Part shown: one piece after another, positions 35,656 to 45,430 of the stretch
How the letters are laid out: each line of letters opens with the position of its first letter
How positions within the stretch are numbered: the first letter of the stretch is position 1
DNA from: Knoellia sp. p5-6-4
GTDB lineage: Bacteria; Actinomycetota; Actinomycetes; Actinomycetales; Dermatophilaceae
DNA: 64,000 bases
NCBI RefSeq assembly: GCF_029222705.1
Contig: NZ_JARGZF010000001.1
Span: forward strand, 678,437 to 742,436
Direction: 5' to 3'
Notes under the pieces: model-generated
What the model saw: the letters and a program-made list of their open reading frames with translations, nothing else
What the model was told of the DNA's origin: nothing
The model's database searches: none
Position numbers and translations under genes: made by a program

Positions 35656-35732
35656 GCAGCAACCTCTGCTAGCACATGGTGCTGCCGCAGCCCCACGTTG
35701 CTGCACACCCCTGCGGCAGCAACGTCTGCCGA
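35656..35732. repeat. Dispersed GCAGCAACCTCTGC repeat, copy 1
   Basis: Contains GCAGCAACCTCTGCTAGCA (35656-35674), an inverted GTTGCTGC (35697-35704) and GCAGCAACGTCTGC (35716-35729). The first 19 bases are identical to the copy at 57423-57441. It lies between convergent genes (DUF3515-like and ddl), where it can form stems and may end transcription. Confidence 0.75.
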
Positions 35733-35781
35733 GTCCGGCGGGGACGTCGGCTTCCGAGAGGGTCTTCGCGGCCGGCGGTCG

Positions 35782-36915
<1,134 letters not shown>

Positions 36916-36923
36916 CGCCCGAG

Positions 36924-36929
36924 AGCGTA
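36924..36929 (-). promoter_or_regulatory. Minus-10 box (TACGCT) for ddl
   Basis: TACGCT on the minus strand ends 8 nt before ATG 36915. It shares a 71-bp divergent intergenic region with the box for the gene on the other strand. Confidence 0.45.
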
Positions 36930-36974
36930 TCGCCCACAGTGCGGCGTCCCCGACCCGGCGCGCGCGAGCGCGCC

Positions 36975-36980
36975 TAGTCT
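36975..36980 (+). promoter_or_regulatory. Minus-10 box (TAGTCT) for the Cys/Met PLP enzyme
   Basis: TAGTCT ends 6 nt before GTG 36987. No ribosome site is present, so a leaderless mRNA is likely. Confidence 0.5.
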
Positions 36981-36986
36981 GGGCCG

Positions 36987-38087
36987 GTGACCGCGCAGAA
37001 CCCAGAGCCGACGCCCGGCCAGCTCGCTCCCGCCACCCGCCTCGTCGTGCTCGGCCGCCAGCACCGCCGGCCCGGCGCCGGGGTCAACGCGCCGCTGGAG
37101 CTGTCCTCCACCTACGTCGCCGACGGCCCCGTCAACTACGCCCGCGGGGGCAACCCCACCTGGTCGGCCTTCGAGGAGGCCCTCGGGTCGCTGGAGGGCG
37201 GCGAGGCGCTCGTCTTCGCCTCCGGCATGGCGGCCGTGGCCGCCGCCGTGAGCCTGGTGCCCCACGGCGGCACGGTGGTGGTGCCGGCCCACGCCTACAA
37301 CGGCACGACCGCCCTGCTCGACGACCTCGCGGGGAGCGGCGCCGTGGTGGTGCGACGGCTGTATGCCGGCGAGGCCGGGTCGGTGGGCGACGTCCTCGAC
37401 GGTGCCGAGATGCTGTGGATCGAGTCGCCGACGAACCCGATGCTCGAGGTGTTCGACGTCGCGGCCCTGTGCGCCGCAGCCCGCGAGCGCGGCGTGCTGA
37501 CCGTGTGCGACAACACCTTCGCCACTCCCCTGGTGCAGCAGCCGCTCGACCTCGGCGCCGACCTCGTCCTGCACTCGGTGACCAAGTACCTCGCCGGCCA
37601 CTCCGACGTGGTGCTCGGCGCCCTCGTGACGCCCGGCACCGAGGCGGGCCGCCGGCTGCGGGACCGGCTCTCCCGGCACCGCCTGCTGCACGGGGCGATC
37701 GCGGGCCCGATGGAGACCTGGCTGGCGCTGCGCGGCCTGCGCACCCTGCACCTGCGGGTCGAGCGGGCGAGCGCCAACGCCCGCGAGCTGGCGCGTCGCC
37801 TGGATGGCCACCCGAGCCTGGAGCGGGTGCGCTACCCCGGGTTCGGGGCCATCGTCGCCGTCGAGGTCGCCGGTGGCGCGGAGGCGGCCGAGCGGGTCGC
37901 TGCCGCCACCCGTGTCTGGATGCACGCGACGAGCCTCGGCGGGGTCGAGTCGCAGGTGGAGCGTCGCCGGCGGCACCCCGCCGAGCCGGAGACGGTGCCC
38001 GAGGGCCTGCTGCGCCTGTCGGTGGGCGTCGAGGACGTGGAGGACCTCTGGCGCGACCTCGACCAGGCGCTGGCGACAGCGCCCTAG
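36987..38087 (+). CDS. Cystathionine gamma-lyase/synthase-family PLP enzyme
   Basis: A 366-aa trans-sulfuration enzyme of the Cys/Met metabolism PLP family. LSSTYVADGPVNYARGGNPTWSAFE matches the N-terminal signature, FASGMAAVAAAVSLV binds the cofactor phosphate, WIESPTNPMLEVFD and TVCDNTFATPLVQ hold the ring-contact Asp, and the Schiff-base lysine is in HSVTKYLAGHSDVV near residue 205. Whether it runs as gamma-synthase, gamma-lyase or another member cannot be told from sequence alone. Its TAG stop overlaps the gpsA stop on the other strand (CTAG). Confidence 0.88.
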   Translation: MTAQNPEPTPGQLAPATRLVVLGRQHRRPGAGVNAPLELSSTYVADGPVNYARGGNPTWSAFEEALGSLEGGEALVFASGMAAVAAAVSLVPHGGTVVVPAHAYNGTTALLDDLAGSGAVVVRRLYAGEAGSVGDVLDGAEMLWIESPTNPMLEVFDVAALCAAARERGVLTVCDNTFATPLVQQPLDLGADLVLHSVTKYLAGHSDVVLGALVTPGTEAGRRLRDRLSRHRLLHGAIAGPMETWLALRGLRTLHLRVERASANARELARRLDGHPSLERVRYPGFGAIVAVEVAGGAEAAERVAAATRVWMHATSLGGVESQVERRRRHPAEPETVPEGLLRLSVGVEDVEDLWRDLDQALATAP

Positions 38088-39082
38088 TCGAGCTCGGCCT
38101 TGCGCGCCCGCGAGAGCAGCGACTCGACCACCTGCTGGGGCGTGCGGCCCTCGTGCACGACGGCCGCCACCTGCTCGATGATCGGCACGTCGACGCCGTG
38201 CTCCCTGGCCAGCTGCAGGATCGAGTCGCACGACTTGACGCCCTCGGCCGTCTGCCGGGTGACGGCGACGACCTCCTTGACCGCCATGCCGCGACCGAGG
38301 TTGACGCCGAAGGTCCGGTTGCGCGACAGCGGCGACATGCACGTGGCGATGAGGTCGCCGACCCCCGCCAGGCCCGCGAAGGTCGCGGGATCGCCGCCGA
38401 GGGCGACGCCGAGCCGGGTCGTCTCCGCCAGGCCTCGCGTGATGATGGTGGCCTTCGAGTTGTCGCCCATGCCCATGCCCTCGGCCATGCCCACGGCGAG
38501 GGCGATGACGTTCTTGACCGCACCGCCGAGCTCGGCGCCCACGACGTCGGTGTTGGTGTACGGGCGGAAGTAGGGCGCGGCACAGGCCTCGGCCACTCGC
38601 TCCGCGGTGTGGGCGTCACTGCAGGCCACCACGCTCGCGGCCGGCTGCTTGAGGGCGATCTCCCGGGCCAGGTTCGGCCCCGAGACGACGACGATGCGCT
38701 CGGGCTCGACACCCCCGACCTCGGCGATCACCTCGCTCATCCGCTTGGTGGTGCCGAGCTCGACGCCCTTCATCAGCGAGACGACCGCCGCCGTGCGCGG
38801 CAGCAGCGAGGCCCAGCCCTCGAGGTTCTGCCGCAGCGTCTGCGACGGCACGGCCAGCACCACGATGTCGGCGCCGTCGGCTGCCTCGCCGGGGTCGGTG
38901 GTCGCGGAGATGCCCTGCGGCAGGCGGATGCCCGGCAGGTAGGTGTCGTTGCTGCCGGCGTTGATCTGCTCGACCAGCTCGGGACGACGGCCCCACATGC
39001 GCACCTTCGTGCCGCTGTCGGCGAGCACCGCGGAGAACGCGGTGCCCCAGCTGCCGGTGCCGAACACGGCTGCCGTGGTCAT
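38084..39082 (-). CDS. gpsA: NAD(P)-dependent glycerol-3-phosphate dehydrogenase GpsA
   Basis: Reduces dihydroxyacetone phosphate to sn-glycerol 3-phosphate, the backbone for phospholipids. 332 aa with the Rossmann motif AVFGTGSWGTAFSAVLAD at the N terminus, KGVELGTTKRMSEV near 107, the catalytic lysine in GGAVKNVIALAVGMAEG near 190, and GDLIATC near 250. ATG 39082 overlaps the plsC stop (ATGA). Coupling to plsC fits, because plsC uses the downstream glycerol phosphate product. Confidence 0.95.
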   Translation of the reverse strand: MTTAAVFGTGSWGTAFSAVLADSGTKVRMWGRRPELVEQINAGSNDTYLPGIRLPQGISATTDPGEAADGADIVVLAVPSQTLRQNLEGWASLLPRTAAVVSLMKGVELGTTKRMSEVIAEVGGVEPERIVVVSGPNLAREIALKQPAASVVACSDAHTAERVAEACAAPYFRPYTNTDVVGAELGGAVKNVIALAVGMAEGMGMGDNSKATIITRGLAETTRLGVALGGDPATFAGLAGVGDLIATCMSPLSRNRTFGVNLGRGMAVKEVVAVTRQTAEGVKSCDSILQLAREHGVDVPIIEQVAAVVHEGRTPQQVVESLLSRARKAELD

Positions 39083-39837
39083 CGCCGGTCCCCCTTCTTG
39101 TGGAAGTTGCCGGTGGGGGGCAGGCCGTGCCGGCGGCCGTCGAAGCGCACCGGCGGGGCCTTTTCGCCGCGCAGCTGCTCGAGCTGGACGGTGATCGCCG
39201 TCATGATCCGCTCGGTCGCCTCGCGCAGCACCTCGGCGCTCAGGGGCCGGTCGTAGAGGTCGGACAGGTCGACCGGCGGCCCCGCGAGCACGTGCATCGT
39301 CTTGCGCGGGAAGAGGCGGAGCCGCTTGGAGTAGGGCGCGAGGATCTCCTGCGGGCCCCACTGGGCCACGGGCACGATTGGGCACCGCGTCGCCAGGGCG
39401 ATCCGCGCCGCACCGGTCTTGCCGACCATCGGCCACAGGTCGGGGTCACGGGTCAGCGTCCCCTCGGGGTAGACGCCCACGCACTTGCCCTCCTCGACCG
39501 CCGCGACCGCGGAACGGAACGCGTCGACCGCCTGGCCGGTGTTGCGGTGGACGGGGATCTGCTGGGCGCCGCGAAGGATCGCGCCCACGACCGGTACCCG
39601 GAAGACCGACTCCTTGCCCAGGAAGAACGGCGACCGGCCGCTGTCGTAGAGGTAGTGCGCGAAGGCGAGCGGGTCGACGTGTGAGATGTGGTTCGGGGCC
39701 ACGACGAAACCACCCGTCTCGGGAAGGTGCTCCCAGCCCCGCCAGTCCCTTTTCGTGAGGATCATCAGCAACGGCCGGATGATCGCCACGGCCAGCCGGT
39801 ACGCGAAAGGCAGGGGGCGTCTGCCGCTTGGGGTCAC
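39079..39837 (-). CDS. plsC: 1-acylglycerol-3-phosphate acyltransferase PlsC
   Basis: Adds the second acyl chain to lysophosphatidate at the membrane. 252 aa with the HX4D catalytic motif in NHISHVDPLAFA near residue 50, an FFLGKESVFRVPVVGAIL block near 75, the acceptor-binding EGTL motif (GVYPEGTLTRDPDLWP) near 120, and a PIVPVAQWG strand near 150. Two adjacent GTG codons can start it; 39837 is best spaced from GGAG (5 nt). It overlaps gpsA at its end, making a lipid-precursor pair. Confidence 0.92.
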   Translation of the reverse strand: MTPSGRRPLPFAYRLAVAIIRPLLMILTKRDWRGWEHLPETGGFVVAPNHISHVDPLAFAHYLYDSGRSPFFLGKESVFRVPVVGAILRGAQQIPVHRNTGQAVDAFRSAVAAVEEGKCVGVYPEGTLTRDPDLWPMVGKTGAARIALATRCPIVPVAQWGPQEILAPYSKRLRLFPRKTMHVLAGPPVDLSDLYDRPLSAEVLREATERIMTAITVQLEQLRGEKAPPVRFDGRRHGLPPTGNFHKKGDRR

Positions 39838-39930
39838 CACTACTCCACTCTTGACGGGGTCGAGACTGCATCCTCTCGGGTGAGGGGGTCGCTGTCGAGC
39901 AGCGCCCCCGCGCTTGGGACGATCGTGTCG

Positions 39931-40857
39931 ATGAGCCCCGACCCAGCCCCCTCGTGGCGTCTCGTGGTCCCCGTCAAGGGTGGCGCCGGCGCCAAGTCGC
40001 GCCTGCAGCCGCCGAGGGGCGTCACCCGGGCGGCCCTGGCCTCGGCCATCGCACGCGACTGCCTCACGGCCGCGTGCGCGGCCCTTCCCGAGGGTCGGGT
40101 GCACGTGGTCACCTCCGACGACGCGATGAGGTCGTATGCCGTGCGGCTCGGTGCCGCGGTCGTGACCGACCCCGGGCGCGGGCTGGACGAGGCGGTGCGG
40201 GCGGGCCTGCGCGCCGCCATGGGCGCCGCGGCGGACCACGGCGCCCGGTGGCTCGGCCCTTCCGCGGGTCCGCGCCGCAGCAGTGGCCCGGTCCCCGTCG
40301 AGGGCGTGGGCGTGCTCCTCGGTGACCTGCCGGCCCTGCGCCCGTCGGACCTCGAGGAGGCGCTCACCGCGGCGGCCGCGCACCCTCGCGCCCTGGTGCC
40401 CGACGCGGACGGCACCGGCACGGTGCTCCTCACCGCGGTGGGGGCGCCGCTGGAGCCGGCGTTCGGCGCGGACTCGGCCGTCCGGCACGCCGCGGCGGGG
40501 CACCGCCGCCTCGACCTCGACCTGCCGCGGCTGCGCACGGACGTCGACGACGACGAGGGTCTGCGAGCCGCGCTCGCCCTGGGCGTCGGTCCCGCGACGC
40601 TCGCCGTCCTGGCAGGGGCGGGCGCTACGCTGCCGGGCATGCAGGCCAGCGTGCACACGTTCGACGAGGCGACCGGCTCCGGCACCGCCCTGCTCGACGA
40701 CGGCCGCGAGGTGACCTTCGCAGCAGAGGTCTTCGCCCGCAGCGCCCTGCGGCACCTGCGACCCGGGCAGCGGGTCAGCATCGACCTCGCCCCGGGGACG
40801 ACCACCGTCGCACGGCTCTGGATCGTCGGCATCGGCGACGACCAGCGCATCGGCTGA
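39931..40857 (+). CDS. cofC: CofC-type guanylyltransferase fused to a C-terminal OB/cold-shock-like domain
   Basis: Residues 1-230 match CofC/FbiD, which makes the activated 2-phospho-lactate or phosphoenolpyruvate intermediate of coenzyme F420: WRLVVPVKGGAGAKSRL at the N terminus, GVGVLLGDLPALRPSDL in the middle and a CofC-like end. CofC alone is usually near 210-230 aa. Here the frame continues without a stop for about 72 residues (ASVHTFDEATGSGTALLDDG, then RHLRPGQRVSIDLAPGTTTV), which looks like a cold-shock/OB barrel. An internal ATG at 40639 with its own TACGCT box suggests the barrel may also be made alone. Start ATG 39931 or GTG 39925. Confidence 0.85.
   Translation: MSPDPAPSWRLVVPVKGGAGAKSRLQPPRGVTRAALASAIARDCLTAACAALPEGRVHVVTSDDAMRSYAVRLGAAVVTDPGRGLDEAVRAGLRAAMGAAADHGARWLGPSAGPRRSSGPVPVEGVGVLLGDLPALRPSDLEEALTAAAAHPRALVPDADGTGTVLLTAVGAPLEPAFGADSAVRHAAAGHRRLDLDLPRLRTDVDDDEGLRAALALGVGPATLAVLAGAGATLPGMQASVHTFDEATGSGTALLDDGREVTFAAEVFARSALRHLRPGQRVSIDLAPGTTTVARLWIVGIGDDQRIG
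40626..40631 (+). promoter_or_regulatory. Internal minus-10 box (TACGCT) within the cofC frame
   Basis: TACGCT ends 7 nt before the in-frame ATG at 40639, the same geometry as the leaderless promoters of ddl and ffh. It would yield a separate 72-aa OB-like protein. Confidence 0.4.
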
Positions 40858-40876
40858 GCGCGGCTACCGGGCCACA

Positions 40877-40921
40877 CGGCGAGGGAGGCCGACACCCCAT
40901 GGGTGCCGGCCTCCCTCGCCG
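40877..40921. terminator. Bidirectional terminator between cofC and the HU gene
   Basis: Stem of about 20 bp with one mismatch (CGGCGAGGGAGGCCG, then CACCC; loop CAT), between two convergent genes. Confidence 0.8.
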
Positions 40922-40948
40922 GTCTCGTCGGACGCTGACCGCTGCGGG

Positions 40949-41683
40949 TCAGGCCTTCTTGGCGGCGCGCTTGGTCGTCGCCTTCTTGGCGGTGCTGGTC
41001 TTCTTCGCCGCGGCGCTGCGGGTGGCGGTCGCCTTCTTGGCCGGGGCGGCCTTCTTGGCGGGGGCCGTCTTCTTCGTGGTGGCCTTCGTCGCCGGTGCCG
41101 ACTTCTTGGCCGTCGTGGTCTTCTTGGCCGCCGCGGTGCGCGTCGTTGCCGCCTTCTTCGCCGGTGCGGCCTTGGTGGCGGTGGTCTTCCGGGCCGGCGC
41201 CGCCTTGGTGGCGGTGGCCTTCTTGACCGTCGTGGTGGTCTTCTTGGCAGCAGCGGTCCGGGTGGTGGCCGCAGCCTTCTTCGCCGGAGCCGCCTTCTTC
41301 GCCGCGCCCGTGGTGGTCTTCTTGGCTGCACCCGTGGCGGTGGCGGCCGCACGGGTGGCGGTCCCGGCCGCGGCGCGCGCGCCGGCCACAGCGGCCTTCG
41401 GCAGCTTCTTCGGGTTGGCGACAACCTCCTTGAAGCCGGCGCCCGCCCGGAACTTCGGGACGTTGGTCTTCTTGATCTTCACCGTCTGGCCTGTGCGCGG
41501 GTTGCGGCCGGTGCGCGCGGCGCGGGCCGACTTCTCGAAGGTGCCGAAGCCGGTGATGGCGACCTTGCCGCCCTTGGCGACCTCACGGATGATCACGTCG
41601 ACGACGTGGGTCAGCGCGTCGTTGGCGGCCTTGCGGCTGCCCAGGCGCGACTCCAGCTCCTTGACCAGTTCTGCCTTGTTCAC
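40949..41683 (-). CDS. HU-family nucleoid protein with histone H1-like Lys/Ala tail
   Basis: Residues 1-90 are a bacterial HU fold: NKAELVKELESRLGSRKAAND, VITGFGTF-type KVAITGFGTFEKSARAART and the DNA-binding arm RNPRTGQTVKIKKT. The remaining 150 residues are repeats of KKAAPAKKA, KKTTT and ATKAAPA units, like the C-terminal half of mycobacterial HupB/HLP. Such tails bind and bridge DNA and are often acetylated or methylated. GTG 41683 with GGAGGGGAC upstream. The tail encodes extended low-complexity sequence that may vary in length between strains. Confidence 0.93.
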   Translation of the reverse strand: MNKAELVKELESRLGSRKAANDALTHVVDVIIREVAKGGKVAITGFGTFEKSARAARTGRNPRTGQTVKIKKTNVPKFRAGAGFKEVVANPKKLPKAAVAGARAAAGTATRAAATATGAAKKTTTGAAKKAAPAKKAAATTRTAAAKKTTTTVKKATATKAAPARKTTATKAAPAKKAATTRTAAAKKTTTAKKSAPATKATTKKTAPAKKAAPAKKATATRSAAAKKTSTAKKATTKRAAKKA

Positions 41684-42004
41684 GTTGTCCCCTCCACAGG
41701 GTCCGGCGCCGGGCCACTGGCCCAGCGAAGGTGGTGAGCGGCCGGGCTGGAGCCCGACATGGTGCTGACGTTATGGCCCAAGCCCTCCGGCGTCCACCAC
41801 TTCGGGACCCCGATCCATTGTGTCGCAACGGCATTCGTACCCATATCGGGGCTGTGGGAGGCGTCGCCAGCAGCCCTCAGCGGCTCCACCACGACGGTCG
41901 CACGGACCTTGCAGGAATGTCGGCTCGCAACGACCTCCATTGCGGCACAACATGATTGAGCCGTCAGGAACCTGACACGGGGATGCCTCCCGGAGACGGC
42001 AGGA
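41684..42004. other. Intergenic region upstream of the HU gene
   Basis: About 320 bp with no coding-like frame. It must contain the leftward HU promoter; TAACGT on the minus strand near 41770 is one possible -10, but I cannot choose with confidence. No tRNA, riboswitch or repeat recognised. Confidence 0.4.
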
Positions 42005-42035
42005 GCCCCGGACGGCTTCACCAGCCGTCTGGGGC
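42005..42035 (-). terminator. Probable leuCD terminator
   Basis: 13-bp stem (GCCCCGGACGGCT, one G-T pair) with loop TCACC, 55 bp after the leuD stop. Confidence 0.65.
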
Positions 42036-42090
42036 CCTGTGCGGGGGCGCTCCCCAGAAATTTTCCGCAGACACGCCGCAAGAGGGGCGC

Positions 42091-42684
42091 TCAGGCCCCC
42101 GTGGTCGTCGGCTTGTAGGCCGGTCGGCGACCCTCGAAGTCGGTGACGTCCTGCTCGTGGCGCAGCGTCAGGCTGATGTCGTCGAGGCCCTCGAGGAGGC
42201 GCCAGCGGGTGTAGTCGTCGACCTCGAAGGGGGCCACGATGTCACCGGCCGTGACCGTCCGCGAGACGAGGTCCACCGTCACCGAGGCGCCGGGTTCGTT
42301 CTCGAGGTACTTCCACAGCAGCTCGACGTCATCCTGCGCCACCTGGGCGGTGAGCAGCCCCTGCTTGCCGCTGTTCCCTCGGAAGATGTCTGCGAACCGG
42401 CTGGCGATGACGACCCGGAAGCCGTAGTCCATCAGCGCCCAGACCGCGTGCTCGCGCGAGGACCCGGTGCCGAAGTCCGGTCCCGCGACGAGGACCGAGC
42501 CGGCGGCATACGCGTCGTGGTTCAGGACGAAGGTCTCGTCCTTGCGCCACGCGGCGAACAGGCCGTCCTCGAAGCCGGTGCGGGTCACCCGCTTCAGGTA
42601 GACCGCGGGGATGATCTGGTCGGTGTCGACGTTGCTGCGCCGCAGCGGAACGCCGATGCCGGTGTGGCTGGTGAAGCTGTCCAT
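42091..42684 (-). CDS. leuD: 3-isopropylmalate dehydratase small subunit LeuD
   Basis: Small subunit of isopropylmalate isomerase in leucine synthesis, carrying the substrate-contact loop. 197 aa with the signature [23 protein letters not shown] at the N terminus (in part), [22 protein letters not shown] near residue 70 and the GNSGKQGLL segment near 105. ATG 42684, two bases after the leuC stop, so the subunits are co-translated. Confidence 0.96.
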   Translation of the reverse strand: MDSFTSHTGIGVPLRRSNVDTDQIIPAVYLKRVTRTGFEDGLFAAWRKDETFVLNHDAYAAGSVLVAGPDFGTGSSREHAVWALMDYGFRVVIASRFADIFRGNSGKQGLLTAQVAQDDVELLWKYLENEPGASVTVDLVSRTVTAGDIVAPFEVDDYTRWRLLEGLDDISLTLRHEQDVTDFEGRRPAYKPTTTGA

Positions 42685-42686
42685 GG

Positions 42687-44105
42687 TCAGTTCCCTCCCT
42701 GGGCAGTGACGTCGGCCAGGTCGGCCGGGCTGGACAGGGTTCCGCGCAGGGCGGTGGCAGCGGCCACGAGCGGGCTGACCAGGTGCGTGCGCCCGCCCTT
42801 GCCCTGCCGTCCCTCGAAGTTGCGGTTGGAGGTCGAGGCGCTGCGCTCCCCCGGCGCCAGCTGGTCGGGGTTCATGCCCAGGCACATGGAGCAGCCGGGC
42901 AGGCGCCACTCCGCGCCGGCCTCGGTGAAGACCTCGTCCAGGCCCTCCTCCTCGGCCTGCAGGCGCACGCGGGCGGACCCGGGCACCACGAGCATGCGCA
43001 CGCCGTCGGCGACCCGGCGCCCCTTGACGACCGAGGCGGCCGCGCGCAGGTCCTCGATCCGACCGTTGGTGCACGAGCCGACGAAGACGGTGTCCACGCG
43101 GATGTCGCGCAGCGGCGTACCGGCCGCCAGGCCCATGTACTCCAGCGCGCGGCGGGCAGCCGCCTTCTCGTTCTCGTCGACCATCCGCTCAGGGTCGGGC
43201 ACCGCCTCCGAGAGCGGGGCCCCCTGGCCGGGGTTGGTGCCCCAGGTGACGAACGGGGTCAGGGCGCCGGCGTCGAGGTCGACCACGGCGTCGAAGACGG
43301 CGTCGTCGTCGGTGCGCAGCTGCCGCCAGTCCTCGACGGCGGCGTCCCAGGCCGCGCCGGTGGGCGCGTGCTCGCGGCCCTTCAGGTACTCGAAGGTCGT
43401 CTCGTCGGGGGCGATCATGCCGGCTCGCGCGCCAGCCTCGATGGACATGTTGCAGATGGTCATCCGCGACTCCATCGAGAGGCTGCGGATCGCGCTGCCG
43501 CGGTACTCCAGCACGTAGCCCTGGCCGCCGCCGGTGCCGATCTTGGCGATCACGGCGAGCACGACGTCCTTGGCGGTGACGCCCGGCTGCAGCTCGCCCT
43601 CGACGTTGATCGCCATGGTCTTGAACGGCTTGAGCGGCAGCGTCTGGGTGGCCAGCACGTGCTCGACCTCGGAGGTGCCGATGCCGAAGGCCAGCGCCCC
43701 GAACGCGCCGTGCGTCGAGGTGTGGCTGTCGCCGCAGACGATGGTCATGCCCGGCTGGGTCAGGCCCCGCTGCGGGCCGACGACGTGGACGATGCCCTGC
43801 TCGGCGTCACCCATCGGGAAGAGCCGGACCCCGAACTCCTCGCAGTTTCGGCGCAGCGTCTCGACCTGCGTGCGGCTGACGAGGTCGGTGATCGGGCCCG
43901 GAGTCGTCGGGACGTTGTGGTCCTCGGTGGCCAGGGTCAGATCGGTGCGGCGGACCTTGCGGCCGGCCAGCCGGAGGCCGTCGAAGGCTTGCGGGCTGGT
44001 CACCTCGTGCAGCAGGTGGAGGTCGATGTACAGGAGGTCGGGCTCACCGTCGGCCCGCCGTACGACGTGGGCTTCCCACACCTTCTCCGCGAGCGTTCCT
44101 GACAC
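42687..44105 (-). CDS. leuC: 3-isopropylmalate dehydratase large subunit LeuC
   Basis: Catalytic, [4Fe-4S]-containing subunit converting 2-isopropylmalate to 3-isopropylmalate. 472 aa of the aconitase family: [20 protein letters not shown] near 130, [15 protein letters not shown] near 345 with the first cluster Cys, and [12 protein letters not shown] near 410 with the other two. GTG 44105 follows GAGGAGGGAAC. Upstream 99-114 bp lies a palindrome shared with the ndgR promoter, so leuCD is probably repressed by the divergent regulator. Confidence 0.97.
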   Translation of the reverse strand: MSGTLAEKVWEAHVVRRADGEPDLLYIDLHLLHEVTSPQAFDGLRLAGRKVRRTDLTLATEDHNVPTTPGPITDLVSRTQVETLRRNCEEFGVRLFPMGDAEQGIVHVVGPQRGLTQPGMTIVCGDSHTSTHGAFGALAFGIGTSEVEHVLATQTLPLKPFKTMAINVEGELQPGVTAKDVVLAVIAKIGTGGGQGYVLEYRGSAIRSLSMESRMTICNMSIEAGARAGMIAPDETTFEYLKGREHAPTGAAWDAAVEDWRQLRTDDDAVFDAVVDLDAGALTPFVTWGTNPGQGAPLSEAVPDPERMVDENEKAAARRALEYMGLAAGTPLRDIRVDTVFVGSCTNGRIEDLRAAASVVKGRRVADGVRMLVVPGSARVRLQAEEEGLDEVFTEAGAEWRLPGCSMCLGMNPDQLAPGERSASTSNRNFEGRQGKGGRTHLVSPLVAAATALRGTLSSPADLADVTAQGGN

Positions 44106-44203
44106 GTTCCCTCCTCAGCCACTGGTCTGGACCGACGCCCCTGCGCGTCGTTACCGGCAGGTTTTCACCGCCACACGGGTGCATGGATTTGCGTCTCAGG
44201 CAA

Positions 44204-44219
44204 TGAGACGTCAATATCA
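44204..44219. promoter_or_regulatory. NdgR/LtbR-like operator in the leuC-ndgR intergenic region
   Basis: TGAGACGTCAATATCA, a 16-bp imperfect palindrome matching sites at 55149 and 55538. It overlaps a CAATAT -10 candidate for ndgR (44212-44217, 6 nt before the ATG). A second symmetry, CGTCTCA/TGAGACG at 44192-44210, shares its left half. Position suits both autoregulation and leuC control. Confidence 0.6.
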
Positions 44220-44223
44220 ATGC

Positions 44224-44964
44224 ATGGACAACACTAGCGGGGTCGGCGTCCTCGACAAGGCAGCAGTCGTTCTCGGTGCCCTCGAGGCAGGGCCCTCCAC
44301 CCTGGCGCAGCTCGTCACGGCCACCGGCCTGGCGCGTCCGACGGCCCACCGCCTGGCCGTCGCCCTCGAGCACCACCGTCTCGTCACGCGGGACATGCAG
44401 GGCCGCTTCGTGCTCGGCCCCCGGCTCGCGGAGCTCGCCGCGGCCGCCGGCGAGGACAAGCTCCTCGCCGCCGCCGGGCCCGTGCTCGGCGCCCTGCGCG
44501 ACCACACCAACGAGAGCGCCCAGCTCTTCCGCAGGCAGGGCGACCACCGCATCTGCGTCTCGGCCGCCGAGCGCCCGGTCGGCCTGCGCGACTCGATCCC
44601 CGTGGGCGCGACCCTCTCGATGCTCGCCGGCTCCGCCGCCCAGGTGCTGCTCGCGTGGGAGGAGCCCGACCGGCTGCACCGCGGACTGCACGGCGCCAAG
44701 TTCACCGCCACCACGCTCTCCGGCGTGCGACGCCGCGGCTGGGCGCAGAGCGTCGGCGAGCGCGAGGCCGGCGTCGCTTCTGTGTCGGCGCCGGTGCGCG
44801 GGCCGTCGGGTCGCGTCGTGGCCGCCGTCTCGATCTCCGGGCCCATCGAGCGCCTCTCCCGCCAGCCCGGCCGCCTGCACGCCGCGACCGTGGTGGCCGG
44901 CGCGAACAAGCTCACCGAGGTGCTGGCGCGCCACGCCGCGCAGCAACAGCAGCAGAACGCCTGA
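44224..44964 (+). CDS. ndgR: IclR-family regulator of leucine genes (NdgR/LtbR type)
   Basis: A 246-aa IclR-type regulator. The winged helix-turn-helix is at 15-70 (LAQLVTATGLARPTAHRLAVAL, then RLVTRDMQGRFVLGPRLAEL), and the ligand domain follows (SAQLFRRQGDHRICVSAAE, REAGVASVSAPVRGPSGRVV). It ends in a poly-Gln run (QQQQQ). Divergence from leuCD is the hallmark of LtbR in Corynebacterium and NdgR in Streptomyces, which control leucine synthesis. Three 16-bp palindromes in this window are its likely targets. ATG 44224 probably starts a leaderless mRNA. Confidence 0.9.
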   Translation: MDNTSGVGVLDKAAVVLGALEAGPSTLAQLVTATGLARPTAHRLAVALEHHRLVTRDMQGRFVLGPRLAELAAAAGEDKLLAAAGPVLGALRDHTNESAQLFRRQGDHRICVSAAERPVGLRDSIPVGATLSMLAGSAAQVLLAWEEPDRLHRGLHGAKFTATTLSGVRRRGWAQSVGEREAGVASVSAPVRGPSGRVVAAVSISGPIERLSRQPGRLHAATVVAGANKLTEVLARHAAQQQQQNA

Positions 44965-44969
44965 CCGCG

Positions 44970-45015
44970 ACAGGCCGGTATGCCGCGTGGCCGGCCACCC
45001 GGCATACCGGCCTGT
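44970..45015 (+). terminator. ndgR terminator built from an inverted GTATGCCG pair
   Basis: 16-bp perfect stem (ACAGGCCGGTATGCCG) with a 14-nt GC-rich loop, 5 bp after the stop. The arms are two inverted copies of the octamer GTATGCCG. Confidence 0.85.
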
Positions 45016-45017
45016 TC

Positions 45018-45390
45018 ATGACGCCCGCCATCGGCGGCGCGGACGGCCGCACCTACCTGTGGTGCCCCTACGGCGGTCGGGCCCAGTGGTACCGGACGTC
45101 ATGGCCGACCCGGTCGCCACCGTGCAGTGGCGGTGCTGTGGGCACTGCGCCGTTTCGGCGGCTCGTTCTTCAGGGACCACCTCGCGTCGCAGGGACTGGC
45201 CGACGACGACGAGGAGCTGGCCCACAGCTGGCAGCGACTGCGCCTGCGGCGGCTGGAGCCCACCCATCAGCCGGGGCCGGCGCCGCTGAGGGCCGACCTG
45301 ACGTGGGTCTGGCTCGTCCCCCCGCCCCCGCCCTGGCCGCTGGGCTCCTGGCGCGGCGGCGACGGCACAGACGCTGCCAACCCCGGACAT
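45018..45390 (+). pseudogene. Remnant of a deazaflavin-dependent nitroreductase-like gene
   Basis: Three consecutive pieces in different frames read like one protein. Frame from 45018: DGRTYLWCPYGGRAQWYR. Frame change near 45098: DVMADPVATVQW. Frame change near 45115: AVLWALRRFGGSFFRDHLAS, then ADDDEELAHSWQRLRLRRLEP and LRADLTWVWLVP. Each keeps GC-rich third positions only in its own segment. The pieces resemble the middle and end of F420-dependent nitroreductase-family proteins (DUF385-like), with the N terminus and a central piece missing. No intact frame spans it. Confidence 0.55.
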
Positions 45391-45394
45391 GCGA

Positions 45395-45423
45395 AGAGCC
45401 CCCGTCCGCTGGACGGGGGCTCT
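45395..45423 (-). terminator. Terminator of the tRNA-Glu gene
   Basis: 13-bp perfect stem (AGAGCCCCCGTCC) with loop GCT, 7 bp beyond the tRNA 3' end on the minus strand. Confidence 0.8.
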
Positions 45424-45430
45424 GGTCGCG

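Noticed and set aside
40949-41400. The repetitive Lys/Ala codons as a separate DNA repeat or CRISPR-like array
   Set aside because: The repeats are imperfect, in frame and explained by the H1-like protein tail.
41731-41959. Short open frames upstream of the HU gene
   Set aside because: Poor third-position GC bias, no ribosome site and no recognisable sequence.
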